A program made the translations under genes and the position numbers. 17,573 nt of DNA from Streptomyces sp. NRRL F-5122 (GTDB lineage: Bacteria; Actinomycetota; Actinomycetes; Streptomycetales; Streptomycetaceae), in the NCBI RefSeq assembly GCF_001507435.1, contig NZ_LMWH01000305.1:1-17573 (forward strand), written 5' to 3'. Below the pieces are notes generated by a model. It saw only the letters and a list, made by a program, of their open reading frames with translations. It was not told the DNA's origin and did not search any database. This document shows, in pieces, positions 1-9,679 of the stretch (position 1 is the stretch's first letter; each line of letters opens with the position of its first letter).

Positions 1-96
1 GCCGATCTGATGGCGCGTATCGAGGAGATCCTCGAGCCGGTCGCGGTCACCGACCCCAAGCGCGTGCACGACAACGTACCGGAGCGCCGTCCCTGA
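1..96 (+). CDS. C-terminal fragment of a truncated gene, possibly an aldo/keto reductase
   Basis: The window opens inside an open frame that runs from base 1 through 31 codons to a TGA at 94-96. The peptide has an amphipathic helix (MARIEEILEPV) followed by a polar tail ending PERRP. A short helix followed by a proline- and arginine-rich tail is common at the C-terminus of actinobacterial aldo/keto reductases, which is my best guess. There is no catalytic motif in the visible part, so the family call is weak. The reading frame itself is supported by codon choice (G/C in third positions) and by the strong hairpin 37 bases after the stop. Confidence 0.45.
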   Translation, partial: ADLMARIEEILEPVAVTDPKRVHDNVPERRP

Positions 97-133
97 GACA
101 GCGACCCACGTCCTGTTCGCAGACATGAGCGAC

Positions 134-177
134 CGAGGCGGCCGGGACCCGGCGAAGGCCGGGTCCCGGCCGCCTCG
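134..177 (+). terminator. Strong hairpin terminator after the truncated first gene
   Basis: A perfect 20-bp stem (134-153 pairing with 158-177) closes a 4-base loop (GAAG, 154-157). It is almost entirely G and C and has no T-tract, as is usual for Streptomyces terminators. It lies 37 bases after the stop at 96. It could also stop read-through from the minus-strand gene at 327-2870, which has its own hairpin at 285-318. Confidence 0.8.
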
Positions 178-284
178 CGGCTCGGCGGCGGGTCCCGCGG
201 CCTAGGACGCCTGCCGACTTCCCGGTGGCCGTCACCGGCCGGAGTCTTCCGGACCGGGAGCCGACCGGTCCGTGACAGAGTGCG

Positions 285-318
285 GCGGCACGGGTCACCT
301 GCTGGTGACCCGTGCCGC
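285..318 (-). terminator. Hairpin terminator of the discoidin/beta-helix gene
   Basis: A perfect 15-bp inverted repeat (285-299 and 304-318) has a 4-base loop. It sits 8 bases beyond the stop codon of the minus-strand gene ending at 327. There is no T-tract. Position and stem strength make it that gene's terminator. It is probably active in both directions. Confidence 0.8.
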
Positions 319-326
319 TCCGTGCA

Positions 327-2870
<2,544 letters not shown>

Positions 2871-3033
2871 GTGAGGTCCCCTGCGGGTGCGAAGGGTCGG
2901 TGGACACGACGAGCGATGGCATTGAGGTGCGGCCCTGCAGGTGTGCGACCGGGCCCGAGGAACGCCCACCTGCGGTTGCCCCGATCGACGTGGGAGCTGA
3001 ACAGGCCCGTGCATTCGCTTAGTTCACGACTTG

Positions 3034-3063
3034 ATTTAACTGATGAGTCCTCACGGCAGGCAA
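3034..3063 (-). promoter_or_regulatory. Candidate promoter and dyad upstream of the discoidin gene
   Basis: On the minus strand, TTGCCT (3063-3058) and TTAAAT (3039-3034) are separated by 18 bases, inside the most AT-rich patch of this region. A start near 3027 would give a leader of about 157 bases. An imperfect dyad, AGTT (3021-3024) with AACT (3038-3041), overlaps the -10 and start region and could be an operator. This is pattern matching only. Confidence 0.35.
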
Positions 3064-3380
3064 GCCCCCGGACACGGGAATCTTTCAACTCATGGCCACA
3101 CGGGTCGGCGTCGTCGGCGTCATTGTGTTCAAGAAGTGGCGTGACATGGACGCCTCGATCCCATCGGCGGACCCGACCACGTCGCGTGCCGCCGGCTCTC
3201 GTGCCGCACCGGACGAGCCGTCGGGAGAGGGGCACGCCGAAACGGTGGCACGGCCGGTGTTGTCACCGCGGTCCGGATGCCGAGGTCCGGCATCGGGCCG
3301 AGCGGTCAGCGTGGGAGTGGTCATGTGCACGCGCGGTCGGTCACCGCGGTCTCGGCCGGGAACGACATCCCCGCCGAGCA

Positions 3381-3408
3381 GCCCCCGGGGGCGTCGGCCC
3401 CGGGGGGC
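3381..3408 (-). terminator. Second GC hairpin downstream of the LVIVD gene
   Basis: GCCCCCGGGG (3381-3390) can pair with CCCCGGGGGGC (3398-3408) with one bulged G. The first half is itself part of a 12-base palindrome (3381-3392). It lies about 105 bases beyond the LVIVD stop and may back up the hairpin at 3437-3467. Confidence 0.45.
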
Positions 3409-3436
3409 ATGCCGACTCGAGCTCTGCCATGAGCGA

Positions 3437-3467
3437 ACCGGCGGCCCGGCCCTGCCGAGCCGCCGGT
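3437..3467 (-). terminator. Hairpin terminator of the LVIVD gene
   Basis: Inverted repeat ACCGGCGGC (3437-3445) and GCCGCCGGT (3459-3467), 9 bp. A further CGG/CCG pairing is possible inside the loop. It begins 45 bases past the stop of the minus-strand gene ending at 3513. No T-tract. Confidence 0.6.
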
Positions 3468-3512
3468 CTGCCTGAGTGTCAGAGTCTGAGCGGCGTCATG
3501 GCCCGCTGTGCG

Positions 3513-5015
3513 TCAGTCGAAGTAGTCCGGCTGGGTCTGCACATTGAGCTCGGACAGACGCACCCGCTTGGCCGGGTCCGTACGCCGGTCGCTGATCTTC
3601 AGTACGTCGAAGCCCTTGGCGATGTCGTTCGAGTAGACGTAACCGTTGTAGTAGTACGCCGACCAGGAGCCACCGGTCGTGAGGGTGTCGGTGGTGAGAG
3701 GACCGCGCTCGAAGTAGCCGATCTCCTTCGGGTGGCGGGAGTCGGTGAAGTCCCAGACGGACACACCGCCCTGGTACCAGGCCTGCACCATGATGTCCTT
3801 GCCCTTGACCGGGATCAGTGACCCGTTGTGGGCCACGCAGTTCTCGGTGTCCGCCTGGTGGCGGGGGATCTTGAAGTAGCTGCGGAAGACGAGCTTGCGC
3901 TTGTCGCCCTTGCCGACGACGTCGTAGATGCCGTCGGCTCCGCGGTTCGGGCCCGTCGCCTCGTTGCAGGTGGCCCCGACACCGCCGCCCAGCTCGTCGG
4001 TGAAGACGACCTTGTTCGCCTTCTGGTTGAAGGTCGCGGAGTGCCAGAACGCGAAGTTGACGTTGTCCTGCACCCGGTCGATGACCTTCGGGTGCTCCGG
4101 GTCCTTGATGGACATCAGGATGCCGTCACCCATGCAGGCGCCCGCGGCCAGGTCCTGCGACTGCAGGACCGTGATGTCGTGGCAGCCGGTGGTCTTGGAG
4201 ACGCCCGGGTTCGTGGGAGCGCCGGGGTTGCCGCCTCCGTCCGGGCCCTCACCCGGGAACAGCACCGGGAAGTCGACGACAGCCGCCTTCTCGGGCGCGT
4301 TGCGCGGCACCTTGATGACGGAGATGCCGTCGTGCGGAGGCTGGCAGTCGGGGAACGCGGCGTTCGGCGAGTACGAGGAGACGTAGATGTAGACGTTCTT
4401 GCGCTCGGGCACCAGCGAGTGGGTGTGCGAGCCGCAGGCGGTCTCGACGGCGGCCACGTACTTCGGGTTGGTCTTGTCGCTGATGTCGAAGACCTTCATG
4501 CCCTCCCACGAGGACTTCTCGGTCGTCGGCTGCGTGGTGCTGTTGCAGCTGCTGTCGCTGCGCGAGGAGTCGGTGGAAAGGAAGAGCAGGTCGCCGGAGA
4601 CGGACACGTCGTTCTGCGATCCCGGACACAGGACCTGCGCGACCGTCTTCGGGGACCGCGGGTTGCTGATGTCGAAGACGCGGAAGCCGTCGTAGTTGCC
4701 CGCGAAGGCGTACTTGCCCTGGAAAGCCAGGTCCGAATTGGTCCCGGGGAGTACGTCCTTGGGGATGTTGGCGAGGTGCTCGATATTGCGGGAGTGGACG
4801 ATCTCGTCCTGGCCGGGTATCTCGCCGTTCGTTATGGCCTGCCGTGCCTCGGCCTGTGTGCTGTTGGAGACCTCCTTGCGTGCGGTCGGGGCGTCCCCGG
4901 GGTCGGGTGTCGCCGTGGCCGGTGCGGCCGTGAGAAGAGCTGCCAGCAGCCCGGCGGCGGCTGCGGCAACTCCCAGGCGTCTGCGCCGTGGTCGAGGGTC
5001 GTTCAACAGGATCAC
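3513..5015 (-). CDS. Secreted LVIVD-repeat beta-propeller protein
   Basis: 500 aa from a GTG at 5015. This start is set by an excellent ribosome site (AGGGAGGAA, a few bases upstream) and by the signal sequence that follows: RPRRRRLGV, an Ala/Leu core, and a likely cut after ATA near residue 36. The frame stays open upstream to 5237 but would cross the divergent promoter. At least five to six LVIVD-type blades are visible: GFRVFDISNPRSPK (110-123), GMKVFDISDKTNPK (172-185), GISVIKV (230-236), GILMSIKDPEHPK (298-310), GVSVWDFTDSRHPK (417-430) and GFDVLKISD (468-476). Several blades begin with a His-bearing turn: CGSHTHS (194-200), GCHDI (277-281), WHSA (324-327) and CVAHNGS (393-399). Eight Cys remain in the mature chain, which suits disulphides outside the cell. 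It is divergent from a DUF305 lipoprotein gene. The biochemical function of LVIVD proteins is unknown to me. Confidence 0.9.
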   Translation of the reverse strand: MILLNDPRPRRRRLGVAAAAAGLLAALLTAAPATATPDPGDAPTARKEVSNSTQAEARQAITNGEIPGQDEIVHSRNIEHLANIPKDVLPGTNSDLAFQGKYAFAGNYDGFRVFDISNPRSPKTVAQVLCPGSQNDVSVSGDLLFLSTDSSRSDSSCNSTTQPTTEKSSWEGMKVFDISDKTNPKYVAAVETACGSHTHSLVPERKNVYIYVSSYSPNAAFPDCQPPHDGISVIKVPRNAPEKAAVVDFPVLFPGEGPDGGGNPGAPTNPGVSKTTGCHDITVLQSQDLAAGACMGDGILMSIKDPEHPKVIDRVQDNVNFAFWHSATFNQKANKVVFTDELGGGVGATCNEATGPNRGADGIYDVVGKGDKRKLVFRSYFKIPRHQADTENCVAHNGSLIPVKGKDIMVQAWYQGGVSVWDFTDSRHPKEIGYFERGPLTTDTLTTGGSWSAYYYNGYVYSNDIAKGFDVLKISDRRTDPAKRVRLSELNVQTQPDYFD

Positions 5016-5028
5016 TGCTTCCTCCCTA

Positions 5029-5047
5029 GTTCCGTTCGCCTCGGAAC
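5029..5047 (-). promoter_or_regulatory. Inverted repeat in the leader, just upstream of the LVIVD ribosome site
   Basis: GTTCCG (5029-5034) and CGGAAC (5042-5047) form a 6-bp perfect inverted repeat with a 7-base spacer. In the minus-strand transcript it would fold a few bases before the AGGGAGGAA ribosome site and the GTG at 5015. It could act as an RNA hairpin affecting translation or as a protein operator. Confidence 0.35.
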
Positions 5048-5063
5048 GGTTCACACAACCCGC

Positions 5064-5091
5064 AGTATCGTCTTCATCATGCTCAGACCAA
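5064..5091 (-). promoter_or_regulatory. Candidate promoter of the LVIVD gene
   Basis: On the minus strand, TTGGTC (5091-5086) and GATACT (5069-5064) are spaced by 16 bases, which would start transcription near 5057, about 42 bases before the GTG. It lies in the divergent region shared with the DUF305 gene. Confidence 0.45.
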
Positions 5092-5106
5092 CAGAGGGCA
5101 ATGTAC

Positions 5107-5135
5107 TTGTAATGAAGGTTTCTGATCAGTAACGC
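5107..5135 (+). promoter_or_regulatory. Candidate promoter of the DUF305 gene
   Basis: TTGTAA (5107-5112) and TAACGC (5130-5135) are 17 bases apart on the plus strand, about 65-70 bases before the GTG at 5207. The -35 boxes of the two divergent candidates are only about 16 bases apart (5091 to 5107), so one bound regulator could control both genes. Confidence 0.35.
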
Positions 5136-5206
5136 GCGGAAGCCTGCTAGGACTGTGACCGAGTACCACGCGTTGTCCTTCAACCCGCCTGCCACAGGAG
5201 GCTGTT

Positions 5207-5866
5207 GTGCTGTTCCGCCGTGCGTCACGGGCGACACGCGTCGCGATCACGCTGTCCGCTCTGGCCGTGCTCGGGGTCGGGGGGTGTGACTCCGGTTCGG
5301 AGGCCAAGTCGACCGCGGGGTCCGGTCCTTCGGTGATCGCGCCCGGTGAGCCCGGAGAGGCGAACCGCACTCTGTCCGCCGAGGACGCAGTCCAGCAGCG
5401 CGCGGAGGACGACTCTCCCAACTCGGCCGACGTCTCCTACGCGCGGATGATGATCGAGCATCACTCGCAGGCTCTGGAAATGACCGAACTCGCCCCGCAG
5501 CGCGCCGATTCCACTCAGGTCCGGCGACTGGCCGAGCGGATCGCCGCCGCACAGGAGCCGGAGATCAAGGCCATGAAGGGCTGGCTGACGACATACGGCG
5601 AAACGGAGAAGAGCGGTGGTCACGAGCACGAGCACGCCGCGATGCCCGGTATGGCGACCGAGGAGCAGTTGAAGAATCTGCGTGCCGCCGACGGCAAGGC
5701 CTTCGACCAGCTCTTCCTCACATTGATGATCACCCATCACGAAGGGGCGATCACCATGGCCACCGATGTGAAGGCGGAGGGCAACAACATCCGGATCGAG
5801 GAGATGGCCGACGACGTGATCGCCCAGCAGTCGAGCGAGATCATGCGAATGCGCGCCATGCGGTGA
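5207..5866 (+). CDS. DUF305 lipoprotein
   Basis: 219 aa from GTG 5207, with AGGAGG (5196-5201) five bases upstream. The N-terminus is a lipoprotein signal: RRASRATR, a hydrophobic stretch, and the lipobox VGGC with Cys27 as the predicted lipid-modified residue. The mature chain is the DUF305 four-helix type with its hallmark paired histidines in two repeats: ARMMIEHHSQALEM (79-92, His85/86) and LMITHHEGAITMA (173-185, His177/178). Between them lies a His/Met-rich linker, GGHEHEHAAMPGM (137-149). DUF305 is ferritin-like in fold, and this pattern fits copper or another metal at the membrane surface. Metal identity is inference. The gene is divergent from the LVIVD propeller gene with a 191-bp shared promoter region, and it ends just before a strong hairpin. 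Confidence 0.93.
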   Translation: MLFRRASRATRVAITLSALAVLGVGGCDSGSEAKSTAGSGPSVIAPGEPGEANRTLSAEDAVQQRAEDDSPNSADVSYARMMIEHHSQALEMTELAPQRADSTQVRRLAERIAAAQEPEIKAMKGWLTTYGETEKSGGHEHEHAAMPGMATEEQLKNLRAADGKAFDQLFLTLMITHHEGAITMATDVKAEGNNIRIEEMADDVIAQQSSEIMRMRAMR

Positions 5867-5916
5867 CCAGATGCCGCGCCGTAGGACGGCGGTGACCGCG
5901 GCCGTTGCGGCAGGCG

Positions 5917-5946
5917 GTCCACCGAGCCCCGAGGGGCTCGGTGGAC
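5917..5946. terminator. Bidirectional hairpin between DUF305 and GH88 genes
   Basis: A perfect 14-bp inverted repeat (5917-5930 and 5933-5946) sits between the convergent stops at 5866 and 6019. The spacer is only 2 bases, so the top pair must open to make a loop. It can end transcription from both sides. Confidence 0.75.
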
Positions 5947-6018
5947 GTCAGGATTCCCGGGACACCGCAGCCGCCCGCCCTGCCCCGGTGCTCATGGTGC
6001 TTGCGCCGTCCTGCCGGG

Positions 6019-7245
6019 TCAGAGGGCCGACAGGTCGATCGCGCGGTCGACGTCGCCCGGCCGGAGCACGCGCAGGATTCCCTCGAGCAGGTAGTAGTCG
6101 GCATACGGAAGCGAGATCTCGATGCCGTCCTCGGCCGGCCGGTTCCGGGTGCAGCGGGCCACCACGGCCTCGGCGCGGGAGGAATTGCGGGTCAGACAGG
6201 TCTCGGACAGAGCGGTCAGCAGCCGCAGCGCCGCATCACGGTACTTCTGACTGTCCGTCACAGCGGACAGGTCCAGCAGTCCGCATGCCATGATCGCACC
6301 GGCCGAGGCGTCCTTGATGTCGTACGGCTGCTGCGGCGCACGGTAGTCCCAGACGGGGACGTGATCCGAGCCGAGCGCGTCGATCGCGAAGTCGGCCAGC
6401 TTCCGCGCAGTGGCCAGGAACTGCTGGTTCCCGGTGCGACGGTGGATCGTGGTGAATCCGTACACTCCCCATGCCTGTCCGCGCGACCAGCACGAGGTGG
6501 GGCTGTATCCCTGCACGGTGGCCTGGCCGATCGGAGCACCGCTGTCCGGGTCGATGTCGAATGCGTGCGGGGTCGACCCGTCCGGACGGAGGAAGACCCG
6601 TTGGGCGGTCTTCGCGTGCTCCACGGCGATGTTCAGATATGTGTCGTCGCCGGTCTGCTTGCTCGCGAACGCCAGCAGGTCGAGGTTCATCATGGTGTCG
6701 ATGATGATCCGGCCCGCGTTGTTGGGGTCGTTGAGCGCGCCCCAGGCCCGGATGAAGCGCCCACGGGGGTTGTACCGCTGGATCAGCGAGTCGGCCGCGC
6801 GAACCGCGCCCGCTCGCCAGGTGTCCTCGCCCGTCAGGCGCCAGGCCGTGACCCAGGACGGATAGAACAGGAAGCCGAGGTCGTGCGTGCTGGTGTCGTT
6901 CTGGCGGGGCGCGAGCTTCTGCGCCGATTCCAGCGCCCATGTGCGGAACGCACCGTCGCCGGTGTGGAGCCACGCCATCCACAGCGTTCCGGGCCAGAAC
7001 CCTCCGACCCAGTCGCCGTTCTGCGAGTACACCCACTTCTCGAACTTCGTCCCGACGGGAAATCCGTTCACGCCCGGTGCGACGGAGCGGACCTTGTCCA
7101 CCGCGTAGTCGGCCGCCGCGCGAAGGGTGCGCACGGTCGAGGCGGGCGCCGGGCCGGCAGCCGCCTGTGCCTGCTGCCCTGAAGAAGCGTATGCGGCAGC
7201 AGTTCCGGCCGCCGTCGCCAGCACGGTACGTCGTGACACACTCAC
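6019..7245 (-). CDS. Tat-exported GH88 unsaturated glucuronyl hydrolase
   Basis: 408 aa from GTG 7245, preceded by AGAGGTAGG. The start is supported by a twin-arginine signal right at the N-terminus (SRRTVLATAAG, residues 4-14) and a cleavage region QAQAAA near 25-30. GH88 enzymes remove the unsaturated uronic acid left at the end of oligosaccharides by polysaccharide lyases, by hydrating the C4-C5 double bond. The two catalytic aspartates are in place: Asp122 in THDLGFLFYPSW and Asp183 in RIIIDTMMNL. The typical (Y)SPTSCWSRGQAWGVYG segment is at 247-262. Length and (alpha/alpha) barrel pattern are complete. A secreted form implies that unsaturated oligosaccharides are processed outside the cytoplasm. 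No lyase is adjacent, although the beta-helix protein at 327-2870 could be a partner. It is convergent with the DUF305 gene. Confidence 0.92.
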   Translation of the reverse strand: MSVSRRTVLATAAGTAAAYASSGQQAQAAAGPAPASTVRTLRAAADYAVDKVRSVAPGVNGFPVGTKFEKWVYSQNGDWVGGFWPGTLWMAWLHTGDGAFRTWALESAQKLAPRQNDTSTHDLGFLFYPSWVTAWRLTGEDTWRAGAVRAADSLIQRYNPRGRFIRAWGALNDPNNAGRIIIDTMMNLDLLAFASKQTGDDTYLNIAVEHAKTAQRVFLRPDGSTPHAFDIDPDSGAPIGQATVQGYSPTSCWSRGQAWGVYGFTTIHRRTGNQQFLATARKLADFAIDALGSDHVPVWDYRAPQQPYDIKDASAGAIMACGLLDLSAVTDSQKYRDAALRLLTALSETCLTRNSSRAEAVVARCTRNRPAEDGIEISLPYADYYLLEGILRVLRPGDVDRAIDLSAL

Positions 7246-7335
7246 GGGCGCCTACCTCTCGAACTAGCCGACGTCACAAGGGAGTTGGGGGAGTCTTGCA
7301 CAGCAGTCACAGGGGCGTACACCCATCTGAGCCAA

Positions 7336-7351
7336 GTTCATCCACGTGAAC
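7336..7351. promoter_or_regulatory. Inverted repeat in the GH88/phosphoglucomutase intergenic region
   Basis: GTTCA (7336-7340) and TGAAC (7347-7351) form a perfect 5-bp dyad with a 6-base spacer, 90 bases upstream of the GH88 start and 116 bases upstream of the pgm start. It could be an operator for either gene. No clear promoter hexamers could be fixed beside it. Confidence 0.3.
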
Positions 7352-7467
7352 ACTCTGGCGCTGTCGGTCATCCCCGTGCTCCGGGCCGGAATGTGAGACT
7401 CCATCCCCGGCAAAGGGCAAGATGACAGCGCGAGCGGATGCACGGTCGATGTGGAGGAGTGAGTGCG

Positions 7468-9108
7468 ATGCAGCACGAACGAGCGGGCAGGCCGGCCGGC
7501 CCCGAGGACCTGATCGACGTCCCGCGGCTGGTGACGGCGTACTACGCGCTGCACCCCGACCCGGCCGAGCCGGGACAGCGGGTGGCCTTCGGCACGTCAG
7601 GGCACCGCGGATCCTCGCTCGCGACGGCGTTCAACGAGGACCACATCGCCGCGACCAGCCAGGCCATCTGCGAATACCGGGCGAGGCAGGGCACCGACGG
7701 TCCGCTCTTCCTCGGCGCGGACACCCATGCGCTGTCGGAGCCCGCGAGGATCACCGCTCTCGAGGTGTTCGCGGCCAACGACGTCACGGTGCTCCTCGAC
7801 ACGGAGGACGGCTACACCCCCACTCCGGCGGTCTCCCACGCGATCCTGACCCACAACCGGGCGCGCACCTCGGGCCCGGCCGACGGTGTGGTCGTGACGC
7901 CCTCGCACAACCCGCCCGGGGACGGCGGGTTCAAGTACAACCCGCCGAGCGGCGGCCCGGCCGGCTCGGACGCGACCTCCTGGATCCAGGACCGGGCGAA
8001 CGAGATCATCGCGGGCGGGATGAAGGACGTACGCCGCGTCACCTACAGCCGCGCGCTCGCGGCGCCCGGCACCGGCCGCTACGACTTCCTCGGCGCGTAC
8101 GTCTCCGATCTGCCTAGCGTGCTGGACCTCGATGCGATCCGCGGCGCAGGCGTACGCATCGGCGCCGATCCGCTGGGCGGGGCGTCGGTCGACTACTGGG
8201 GGCGCATCGCGGAGCAGCATCGCCTGGACCTGACGGTGGTCAATCCGCTGACCGACCCCACCTGGCGATTCATGACGCTGGACTGGGACGGCAAGATCCG
8301 TATGGACTGCTCGTCGCCGTACGCGATGGCGTCGCTCATCGAGCAGCGCGACCGGTTCCGGATCGCGACGGGCAACGACGCCGACGCCGACCGGCACGGC
8401 ATCGTCACCCCCGACGCCGGGCTGATGAACCCCAACCACTACCTGGCCACCGCCATCTCCTACCTGTACTCCCATCGCACGCAGTGGCCCGCCGAGGCAG
8501 GTGTGGGCAAGACGCTGGTCTCGTCCGGCATGATCGACAGGGTCGCCGCCGACCTGGGCCGGCCGCTGGTGGAAGTGCCCGTGGGGTTCAAGTGGTTCGT
8601 GGACGGCCTGGTCGACGGTTCGCTCGGCTTCGGCGGCGAGGAGTCCGCCGGGGCGTCGTTCCTGCGCCGGGACGGTTCGGTCTGGACCACCGACAAGGAC
8701 GGCATCATTCTGGCCCTGCTCGCCTCCGAGATCACGGCCGTCACCGACAGGACGCCGTCCGAGCACTACGCCGCTCTCACGGCGCGCTTCGGTGAGCCCG
8801 CGTACGCGCGCATCGACGCGCCGGCGTCTCGCGAGGACAAGGCCCGCCTGGCGAAGTTGTCCCCGGCCCAGGTCAGCGCCGACACCCTTGCGGGTGAGCC
8901 GGTGACCGCCGTCCTCACCGAGGCGCCGGGCAACGGCGCGCCCATCGGTGGTATCAAGGTCGCCACCGCCAACGCCTGGTTCGCGGCGCGTCCGTCGGGC
9001 ACCGAGGACGTGTACAAGATCTACGCGGAGTCGTTCCTCGGATCCGATCACCTTCGCCAGGTGCAGGACGAGGCGAAGGTCGTGGTTCTGCGGGCGCTCG
9101 GCGGCTGA
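7468..9108 (+). CDS. pgm: Phosphoglucomutase (alpha-D-glucose phosphate-specific)
   Basis: 546 aa, the same length as the E. coli enzyme, from ATG 7468 with GGAGGAG (7453-7459) eight bases upstream. An in-frame GTG at 7459 overlaps that ribosome site and is rejected. The enzyme interconverts glucose 1-phosphate and glucose 6-phosphate in the cytoplasm, linking glycogen, trehalose and cell-wall sugar synthesis to glycolysis. All family loops are intact: TSGHRG near 43-48, the phosphoserine loop [13 protein letters not shown] with Ser146, the metal loop DADADRHG (Asp304/306/308), the sugar-binding loop GGEESAGAS (389-397) and the phosphate-binding loop [10 protein letters not shown] (508-517). 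It is divergent from the GH88 gene and stands alone, with a hairpin directly after its stop. Confidence 0.97.
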   Translation: MQHERAGRPAGPEDLIDVPRLVTAYYALHPDPAEPGQRVAFGTSGHRGSSLATAFNEDHIAATSQAICEYRARQGTDGPLFLGADTHALSEPARITALEVFAANDVTVLLDTEDGYTPTPAVSHAILTHNRARTSGPADGVVVTPSHNPPGDGGFKYNPPSGGPAGSDATSWIQDRANEIIAGGMKDVRRVTYSRALAAPGTGRYDFLGAYVSDLPSVLDLDAIRGAGVRIGADPLGGASVDYWGRIAEQHRLDLTVVNPLTDPTWRFMTLDWDGKIRMDCSSPYAMASLIEQRDRFRIATGNDADADRHGIVTPDAGLMNPNHYLATAISYLYSHRTQWPAEAGVGKTLVSSGMIDRVAADLGRPLVEVPVGFKWFVDGLVDGSLGFGGEESAGASFLRRDGSVWTTDKDGIILALLASEITAVTDRTPSEHYAALTARFGEPAYARIDAPASREDKARLAKLSPAQVSADTLAGEPVTAVLTEAPGNGAPIGGIKVATANAWFAARPSGTEDVYKIYAESFLGSDHLRQVQDEAKVVVLRALGG

Positions 9109-9116
9109 CGCGAAGT

Positions 9117-9143
9117 GTTCCGGTGGCGCGAGGCCACCGGAAC
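9117..9143. terminator. Hairpin terminator between pgm and the MarR gene
   Basis: GTTCCGGTGGC (9117-9127) pairs perfectly with GCCACCGGAAC (9133-9143), an 11-bp stem with a 5-base loop, 8 bases after the pgm stop. A small GTGCAC repeat follows at 9156-9169. Because the MarR gene ends at 9183 on the other strand, it probably serves both genes. Confidence 0.75.
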
Positions 9144-9182
9144 CGACGCCCGGCGTGCACTCGTGCACCCCTGAGGGACGTG

Positions 9183-9614
9183 TCAGCCGGTGGCCTCGCG
9201 GATGCGGGCGAGCAGGGCCCGTAGCCGGGCGCGGTCGTCCGCGTCCAGGCCGGCCGTCGCCTCGGCGAGGGCGAGGCGGTCCACTTCCTCCGCCTCGTGA
9301 TGGCGTCGCAGCCCCTTGTCGGTGACGCGCAGCAGAAACGCGCGGCGATCGTGGGGGTGGCGGACACGCTCCACCAGACCGTCGCGCTCCAGGCCGTCGA
9401 CGATGCTGGTCGTGGTGCGCGCCGCGACTCCCGTCATCTCGCTCAGATCCCGCATCCGCAGGGGCTGCTCGGAGCGTGCGAGCATCCGCAGGGCACGCAG
9501 CCGGGCCACCGAGGCCCCATGGGTTCGCAGCCGGGACTCCACAAAGCGGCGCAGCCCGTGCGTCGTCTCGTAGAGCTCGTCGACCAGGATGTCGCTGCTG
9601 CCGTGCACTGCCAT
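9183..9614 (-). CDS. MarR-family transcriptional regulator
   Basis: 143 aa from ATG 9614, with GGGAAG a short distance upstream. The chain shows the MarR winged helix: helices around 52-61 (PLRMRDLSEM), the recognition helix GVAARTTTSIVDGLERDGLV (62-81), and the wing RVRHPHDRRAFLLRVTDKG (83-101) with the usual Asp89-Arg90-Arg91. The N- and C-terminal helices would form the dimer interface. It is divergent from a DHA2 exporter gene with only 65 bases between the starts. This is the standard arrangement for a repressor that controls itself and the exporter and releases DNA when it binds a small phenolic or drug-like ligand. The ligand is not predictable from sequence. Confidence 0.93.
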   Translation of the reverse strand: MAVHGSSDILVDELYETTHGLRRFVESRLRTHGASVARLRALRMLARSEQPLRMRDLSEMTGVAARTTTSIVDGLERDGLVERVRHPHDRRAFLLRVTDKGLRRHHEAEEVDRLALAEATAGLDADDRARLRALLARIREATG

Positions 9615-9642
9615 GTCACTTCCCTGCCACGCCGTTCATCCG

Positions 9643-9675
9643 ATTCTATGACCATGCACATAGTGAGTATGCTCA
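9643..9675. promoter_or_regulatory. Overlapping divergent promoters and MarR operator candidate
   Basis: On the minus strand TAGAAT (9648-9643) is a good -10 box for the MarR gene. On the plus strand TATGCT (9668-9673) is a good -10 box for the exporter and would start transcription at about 9680, the GTG start itself. The dyad TGAG-TATG-CTCA (9664-9675) covers the exporter -10 box and the MarR -35 area. A wider pair, GCACAT (9656-9661) and ATGTGC (9678-9683), surrounds it. Binding at this dyad would block both genes. Confidence 0.5.
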
Positions 9676-9679
9676 GCAT

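Larger units (their letters stand above)
2871..3512. other. 642-bp non-coding stretch between two minus-strand genes
   Basis: No convincing gene is visible. Open frames on both strands (for example 3092-3475 + and 2867-3235 -) are rich in Arg, Pro and Ser, have no recognisable domain and look like GC-driven artefacts. The stretch holds three things: a leader of about 155 bases for the discoidin gene, a locally AT-rich block at about 3011-3050 that probably carries its promoter, and two GC hairpins at 3381-3408 and 3437-3467 that should terminate the upstream LVIVD gene. The middle part, about 3100-3370, shows only short scattered repeats (the motif TCACCGCGGTC occurs twice, at 3263-3273 and 3341-3351). 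Confidence 0.6.

Noticed and set aside
3092..3475. A 127-codon frame in the spacer upstream of the discoidin gene
   Set aside because: Ser/Arg/Pro-rich, no ribosome site, no recognisable domain, and it overlaps the hairpins that should terminate the LVIVD gene.
3828..5132. A 434-codon plus-strand frame opposite the LVIVD gene
   Set aside because: Antisense shadow; it also runs through the divergent promoter region.
7597..9168. A 523-codon minus-strand frame opposite phosphoglucomutase
   Set aside because: It is the antisense shadow of an unmistakable pgm gene and shows no domain of its own.
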